A stretch of DNA of 64,000 nt from Ciona intestinalis. Its lineage: Eukaryota; Chordata; Ascidiacea; Phlebobranchia; Cionidae. Positions 58,653 to 64,000 of the stretch are shown piece after piece. The position numbers were made by a program, and so were the translations under genes. Positions within the stretch are counted from its first letter, which is position 1. Each line of letters begins with the position of its first letter. The stretch is taken from NCBI RefSeq assembly GCF_000224145.3, contig NC_020174.2, positions 1,452,520-1,516,519 of the forward strand, given 5' to 3'. Under the pieces are notes generated by a model, which saw only the letters and a list, made by a program, of their open reading frames with translations, was not told where the DNA came from and searched no databases.

Positions 58653-60149
58653 ATGGGAAAAGTAAGAAGCAAAAAGTCACGGATTCATTTAAAGGCAACA
58701 AAAGTTGCAACAAGCGACAAAGAAATAGAACCAGAAGAAAGTAATGATTACAATAACAATGACAAGGTAACAATAGGCTTATGCATTATTATGCAATTCA
58801 CACATCTTTTTTTACATACTTTACTGTTTAGCCTGGCCTGCTATTTTCTACCCTATATATTGTAGACCAAACAGTTAGGCAATTACGGTTTAGTGTCTTG
58901 GTAAAAGACACACACGTAAGAATTTTCCAGTACATAGCAGAATAGGCTGGTGGTTAGGGGTTGATGGTTAGTGGTTATAGGGGTTAGTAGTTAGAGGTTA
59001 GTGGTTATAGGGGTTACTAGTTAGAGGTTCATGGTTAGCAAATAAGATGGGGGAAGGATTCCTTACTAACACCACTCACTGTATTACAGCATGTTATACT
59101 TTACGTGGTTTATTTTAGGAAGAAATCTTACCAAACCTGGAGAACAATCCTTTCTTTGGTTTAAAAATCGACCCAGCACTTTTGACCAAACAAAGTCTAC
59201 AAGAAAGTGAAATAGAGAACAATGATGCATCGGGTAAAACCAAGTTTTTGTCAAAAAAACGAGTGACCGAGAGTTTTGGAGAAACAGTGAAAACAAAGAA
59301 AGAAAAAATGAATCGAAGACGTGAAATGTTCCTTCAAAGTAAGACACATTTTTCTGTAAACAAAATAGTTTTTTATACAGATTCATATTTTGTACAAATA
59401 TTTTGAACTCTCTATTGTAAATTATTTTATTATGTATGAATGTGACCCTACAGTCATGTCGGGAAATAAGTAATGACTGGAATTTAAAACAGGGTTGGCC
59501 AAAAACCCAGAAGTTTATTAATGTCAAGTAATTTGGAAATTGTTATAAAACTCTAGAATTGGAAGTCAATCAAAGAATTGCAAAGAAACAGAAACAAGCA
59601 AAGCAGAGAGCAAAAAATCCAGTGGTTGGGGATATGCATGGACTTAAACTTGCTCTAACCGAAATACCAAAGTTAACATCTGAAATTCCAATTGTCATTG
59701 CTAAAACAAAGAAAAAGTCTCGTCGAAAACGCAAAAAAGAATCTTCTTTGCAAAAAGTTGAGAAAGTTTCGTTAACAGACAAAGACATGAGGCGTGTAAG
59801 AAGTAAACGAACCCAGAAACACATGTAAGTTCTTGTTTATATGGCTGTTTTATCTACCATAAACATATATAGTTTCGCTAGGTTCCAACCGTAAACTTTC
59901 TGGTAATCAAGTAACTGAAGTCTTTAAATATTATCTTAACTTAAAGGTCCTGAGGGGTCCAAGCTGGTGTTATGTTAAGCACATAGTTTTATGACCCATG
60001 GTAAAGAAAACAAACATTGTACTAAATATGGACAAATTAACAGGTTAAATGAAATCGCCAAATTGCAAAGCATGATGAAAGACAAGTCATATCAATCGAA
60101 TTCTAAAGAAATAATTTTGAAAAATATTAAACAGCATTTAATTGAATAA
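58653..60149 (+). CDS. SLX9: Ribosome biogenesis protein SLX9 (FAM207A)
   Basis: A nucleolar factor involved in pre-40S assembly and export. Exons 58653-58766, 59119-59338, 59557-59824, 60044-60149; 235 aa (human 230). The start MGKVRSKKSRIHLKA matches the family's MGKVR start; an in-frame ATG at 58632 would add seven residues before it. Other family features are NPFFGLKIDPALL, KKEKMNRRREMFLQKLE, and KNPVVGDMHGLKLALTEIP, equivalent to the human VVGDLHPLRDALPEL. The middle and C-terminal parts are very lysine/arginine rich, as expected for an RNA-bound nucleolar protein. The second donor uses caaa|gtaaga. AATAAA (60146-60151) overlaps the stop codon, so the 3' UTR may be extremely short; a second signal lies near 60211. 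Confidence 0.92.
58930..59065 (+). repeat. GGTTAGTGG-type minisatellite, copy 1 (SLX9 intron 1)
   Basis: ggttag, ggttagtgg and ggttataggggttag repeat irregularly, ending in agcaaataagatgggggaag. It shares both edges (agcagaataggctggtgg and the aagatg end) with 61028-61240. It recalls degenerate telomeric TTAGGG but has a different phrase. Confidence 0.7.
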
Positions 60150-61027
60150 AGTTACTTTATTGTTTTTGCCATAAATTGTTGTGCGGATGACTTTTTCATC
60201 CAGTTTACTAGAATAAAGTAGATCGTTGGAATTCGAGGTTACGTTATGTGGTGTTTTGTTCGTCGATGCATGTCGCGGCATGCTTTATGACGTCACAATT
60301 ACTACGAGCGAGTGATTTTTGCCAGTCAGCGTTCCGACTCCTGAAAGTGCAACCACAGAGAACATCGCATTTTTACGTTAGCGCATTCCAGTAACGTTTT
60401 TTCGTATAGCTTGGTTTGTTCCCAAAACAGGGCTATCCTATACTATTTTAACTCGCTTCATAAATTCGCAGTCAAATGCCGACGAAACTAATTTTGATTA
60501 ATGTATAAACGTGAGGAAGTAGATGCGATTAGTTGTGTTCGTTGTTCACGTGACGATTATTAGAAGCAGTATACATATACTACAGTGTCTTTGCTATCGT
60601 TTAACTACTTGGGTGATCTTAGTATATAGTTTTGATTGGGTTTTAAGGTAACTAGAATGTGTTAACTAGGTAGATATTGGTAGCAAAACAGCAATCCTAC
60701 AACCTGCTGCGATCATCGCGATAAGTTCTAAATGGTATCTTAGATACGGTCACGTAAAAAGGCGTCCACATTACTCGAAAGCCTACTTAGCATTTCTAAT
60801 AACAACAACAATTTTAAATTACGCAGTGTTTTACAAAACCTTATTTTTGTTTACGATTTCTATATTCCTGTTTAATGTGGTTTATTAATGGCGGGGAATT
60901 TCCCACGTAGTAAGGTAAAGGTAAACATTGCAAATCCTTATAGCTGAGCTTTTCGTGTCTTTTACACAATAACTTGGCAGTTAACTGTGCTCAGAATAGG
61001 GCTAGGTACTAATGAAGAATCCTTTGG

Positions 61028-61240
61028 TACATAGCAAGACAGGCTGGTGGAAAGTGTTAGAGCAGAGGTCGGCAACCTACTGCCCGCGCACTGTTTCCGT
61101 GTTTGGCAAATTCCCTTACACACGGAAACAGTTATGAACAATATATTGCTTATATTAAAGTTAGAGGTTGATGGTTAAAGGTTGACTGGGGTTTAGTGAT
61201 TATAGGGTTAGTGGTTAGCAAATAAGATGAGGGAAGGTTT
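61028..61240 (+). repeat. GGTTAGTGG-type minisatellite, copy 2
   Basis: agcaagacaggctggtgg opens the block. gttagaggttgatggttaaag and tagggttagtggttagcaaa close it, with aagatgagggaagg at the edge, as in 58930-59065. A hAT-like fragment is inserted in the middle. Confidence 0.65.
61063..61131. mobile_element. Possible hAT-derived fragment with hairpin
   Basis: agcagaggtcggcaacctac resembles the cagnggtcggcaacct ends of hAT elements. It is followed by a perfect 12-bp inverted repeat (ctgtttccgtgt at 61091-61102, acacggaaacag at 61120-61131). Confidence 0.35.
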
Positions 61241-61349
61241 ATTCACTAAAATCAGTATCTTAACTAACATGTAATAACGTGTAATTTGTATTCTTTTTAA
61301 GAGGTCATTTGTATTAATAAAATGTTGCTGTAACTAAATAAAAGAAAAC

Positions 61350-63011
61350 ATGTTTGAAACATCAACGCTTATTTACATGGGACATTTCATGTCATCATGG
61401 GGGGACAGAATGTGGTATTTTGCAATTCCACTGTTTCTTACAGATTTGGATCCAAAGTCCCTGTTTTTGACTGCAGCGTATGGGTTGACACTATCTGCTT
61501 CTGTGCTTCTGTTTGCTCCATTAGTTGGGGACTGGATTGACAGAACTGGTCGTCTAACTGCAGTGAAAGTGACACTTGTGATTCAAAATATGTCTGTGAT
61601 CATTAGTGCTTTAATCTTGCTTCTAAATCGGGAGTTTGGGGACATTAACTCAAGCTATTTGATTGTTGTCCAGATAGCTGCTGTTATTCTGGGAGCAATT
61701 GGGACCCTTGCAAGTACAGCTACTCAGATTATATTGCAAAAAGATTGGATCGTTGTCATTGCTGCCAAGAAAACGGATTTCCTCACTAATTTAAACGCAA
61801 CGATGAGGAGAATTGATCTGTTTACAAAGATTTTGTCACCAATTGCCTGTGGACAGATCATGGCTCTGGCCACCTTGACAGGAGGAGCCGTCTTTATTCT
61901 GTGTTGGAACACCGCCTCCATGTTTGGTGAATATATTCTTTTGAGGATGGTGTATAAGCGAACTCCAGATCTTGCAATAAAAAGAAGAGAAGAAGAAGAT
62001 GAAATTGAGATGGAGGAGTTAGGAGGAGGAGTTGAGGAAGAGGAGCAAGATGAAATCAACGAAAACGAGAAGAAAATGGAAAAGAAACAAAAAAAGAAGA
62101 AAAAGAGTGTTTTTCAAAAAGTATTTGGTTTCATTTTAGTCATTAAGGATGGTTGGAAACTATATACTGACCAAGTCATTGCTCTTGCGGGGCTGGGTTT
62201 TTCATTTTTATATCTTACTGTTCTTGGGTTTGGGTATGTGACAACTTCATACGCTTACAATCAGTGCTTTAGTGAGTTGCTGGTTGGTATTGTGCTTGGT
62301 GCTGCAGGCTTCACTGGCATTCTTGGAACCTTTGTTTTCCCTTTACTAAGCGCAAGGTTTGGTTTAGTTAAATCCGGACTTTTCTCTGGAATATTTCAAG
62401 TTCTGACACTCATACCTTGTGTGGCGTCTGTGTTTGTAGCTGGAAGTCCATTCTTTTTGCTTCCAGTAAACAGTGTTAACCAGAATTTAACTGTTGAGCC
62501 AACTCTAAGCTCTCTTGTGACACAGAACATGTCTTCTTACACCACCTTACAACCTGCAAGCAATTTTAGTGAAACCACTTTGCTTTCAGCTGTAGACGGA
62601 GCTGTTGTATTGGAACCTGAGGTACTTTTCCGGTGTTTGAAAGGAGTTAAACCTCCAGTATCTTTCCTATCAATGTGGTTGCTTACTGCTGGACTTGTGG
62701 CTGCAAGAGCTGGGCTGTGGAGTTTTGATTTAGCAATGACTCAACTTATTCAGGAAAATGTTATTGAATCTGAGCGTGGGATCGTAAATGGCGTCCAAAC
62801 CTCCCTCAACATGCTGATGGATTTGCTTATGTATGTTGCTGTTTTAATCTTGCCCGACCCTGACCAGTTTGGAATTTTAATTATTTTGTCAGCAGTTGCA
62901 GTAACTACAGCTTATGTGTTGTATGCTATTTTTGCTATTAAGTCGGGTAAAAGATTTGATCAGCCAAAACATACTAAAGTTAAGCAGACAGATAATGCAA
63001 TAGAGACATAG
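61350..63011 (+). CDS. SLC40A1: Ferroportin, iron exporter (SLC40A1), intronless
   Basis: A plasma-membrane MFS-type exporter of ferrous iron. The single exon encodes 553 aa (human 571). Twelve membrane spans are plausible. Conserved blocks: MSSWGDRMWYFA in TM1, AAYGLTLSASVLL, GDWIDRTGRL, LASTATQI..QKDWIVVIA, NATMRRIDLFTKILSPIACG, GFSFLYLTVLGF (TM7), LWSFDLAMTQLIQENVIESE, RGIVNGVQTSLNMLMDLL. The TM6-TM7 cytosolic loop is unusually charged (EEEDEIEMEELGG, then KKMEKKQKKKKK). The start lacks about 20 residues of the human N-terminus and no better upstream ATG exists. Metal-site residue D19 (human D39) is kept. Y23, Y296 and M494 stand at human H43, C326 and H507. Vertebrate genes have eight exons, so intron loss or retroposition is likely. 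AATAAA at 63409-63414. Confidence 0.94.
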   Translation: MFETSTLIYMGHFMSSWGDRMWYFAIPLFLTDLDPKSLFLTAAYGLTLSASVLLFAPLVGDWIDRTGRLTAVKVTLVIQNMSVIISALILLLNREFGDINSSYLIVVQIAAVILGAIGTLASTATQIILQKDWIVVIAAKKTDFLTNLNATMRRIDLFTKILSPIACGQIMALATLTGGAVFILCWNTASMFGEYILLRMVYKRTPDLAIKRREEEDEIEMEELGGGVEEEEQDEINENEKKMEKKQKKKKKSVFQKVFGFILVIKDGWKLYTDQVIALAGLGFSFLYLTVLGFGYVTTSYAYNQCFSELLVGIVLGAAGFTGILGTFVFPLLSARFGLVKSGLFSGIFQVLTLIPCVASVFVAGSPFFLLPVNSVNQNLTVEPTLSSLVTQNMSSYTTLQPASNFSETTLLSAVDGAVVLEPEVLFRCLKGVKPPVSFLSMWLLTAGLVAARAGLWSFDLAMTQLIQENVIESERGIVNGVQTSLNMLMDLLMYVAVLILPDPDQFGILIILSAVAVTTAYVLYAIFAIKSGKRFDQPKHTKVKQTDNAIET

Positions 63012-64000
63012 TGGATAATGAGACCAATCTTTATAATCATGACAAACTGAAGATAATAAGTTAGTCATTTTTAGGAAGCATCCTGTCATGTCATTGTTAA
63101 ATTGGTTGCATTACCCAGTATATAAGATGCAGTTCACTACTTGCCTATTGTTTCAAAATATGATTGTTTAGTATTTACTTACATGAGTAGTATTGCCAAA
63201 TGTTTTAAACTAAGCATTGTGCATTGCATCAGATGTGTGTTGAAGCAAGCAACAATAGCTAATAATTTTACACATCAGTCAATTTGTTCACAGCTCTAAT
63301 ATATTCTATATTCCTTTAGTTTTGCAGTTTCAATGTTTTTATACTTACTTAGGTTTTGACTAATGTCTAATACCAAAAGGAATACAGGTTTTAAATATGT
63401 GTCATTGCAATAAATTACTTGATTTTTTTTAATTGTTTTTATTGTAATGAAGTTCAGACAAATATCTTGTCATAGCTCACATAATTGACAACCAGTTAAA
63501 TTTCATGCATTATCTTGTCTATAATTTGTGTCATATAGACTGATATAAAGAATGCAGTGTTCTGTGTTCATATTACGTTCCATCATTGTGGAAGGTGCTA
63601 AATTTATGTTTGTGTTTACTAATTTGTTGGCAATTTTTTTTTCTTGCATTGTTTTTGTTATTAATATTGCTTCAGTGCCAAGTAGTGAATAATTCAAAAT
63701 GGAAAATTAAGCTTATAGATTATTTTTAATATTGACATAACAGATCTCCTTAAACCTTATAGTTACACAAGCGTATTTTAAATAATAGAGCATTATAAAA
63801 ACATATAATTAAATTATTGGGATTGCCTTTTATATTGCAGTTATCACGTCATGTCAGTTGATTTTGTTTTAACTATTACACAACGAACTAATTTATTACT
63901 TGAGCTTTATATATTATGATCAGTTAGTGTTGTGAACTGACATTACATTTAAGCTATGTAAATTAGTGTGTATTGGAGCCTTTATTGAATTTTCGTCAGA
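63012..64000. other. 3' UTR of ferroportin and AT-rich downstream sequence
   Basis: The likely 3' UTR runs to AATAAA at 63409-63414. Beyond it I see only AT-rich sequence with no recognisable gene. Confidence 0.5.

Larger units (their letters stand above)
60150..61349. other. Intergenic region upstream of ferroportin
   Basis: It contains a perfect CRE palindrome (60288-60295), the second minisatellite copy, a small hairpin/hAT-like fragment (61063-61131) and a possible 5' UTR acceptor (ctttttaag, near 61301). I looked for a CAGTGN-loop iron-responsive hairpin. The cagtgt occurrences (60577, 60822) lack a supporting stem. Confidence 0.5.

Noticed and set aside
60560-60840. Possible iron-responsive elements upstream of ferroportin
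   Set aside because: The cagtgt hexamers present have no paired five-base stem or bulged C around them.

Overview
This looks like nuclear DNA of an ascidian tunicate, most likely the genus Ciona. The DNA is AT-rich, genes are small and split by short GT-AG introns, and the proteins are clear chordate orthologues. The introns carry a dispersed family of roughly 70 bp repeats and tRNA-derived composite SINEs. The species call is inference; gene identities rest on protein similarity that I recalled and aligned by eye. For the main genes I assembled exons by hand and checked that phases close. Several products match the family length exactly (PFK 780 aa, SMU1 513 aa).

Layout. 0-1 kb: a small secreted peptide gene (+). 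1.3-13.4 kb: ATP-dependent 6-phosphofructokinase (-), 20 coding exons plus one extra exon that looks like a mutually exclusive alternative. 13.8-15.5 kb: a single-exon tectonic gene (-). 15.5-17.9 kb: a head-to-head intergenic region with a SINE and a perfect CRE. 17.9-27.9 kb: importin beta-1 (+), 23 exons. 29.6-30.3 kb: a second copy of the small peptide gene (-), with an internally duplicated exon. 31.9-33.4 kb: mitochondrial ribosomal protein S12 (+). 33.4-44.0 kb: a gene-poor stretch with MITE copies and GC-richer noncoding blocks. 44.0-48.0 kb: a probable IER2/IER5-type immediate-early gene (+) with several CRE palindromes. 49.4-50.8 kb: TRAIP (+). 51.2-55.4 kb: SMU1 (+). 55.7-56.6 kb: a short TBRG1-like coiled-coil gene (+). 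56.8-58.3 kb: an unrecognised acidic protein (-). 58.7-60.1 kb: SLX9/FAM207 (+). 61.35-63.0 kb: an intronless ferroportin (+).

Most genes are housekeeping genes from unrelated pathways (glycolysis, nuclear import, mitochondrial translation, splicing, replication-coupled ubiquitination, ribosome biogenesis, iron export). The points most worth attention are: the inverted pair of peptide genes with near-identical leader exons, diverged mature parts and exon duplication; the paired PFK exons that cover the fructose-2,6-bisphosphate site; the ferroportin with tyrosine or methionine at three positions where the human protein has metal or hepcidin ligands; the CRE-rich immediate-early-like locus; and a TBRG1-type module without its FYR domains, closely spaced behind SMU1.
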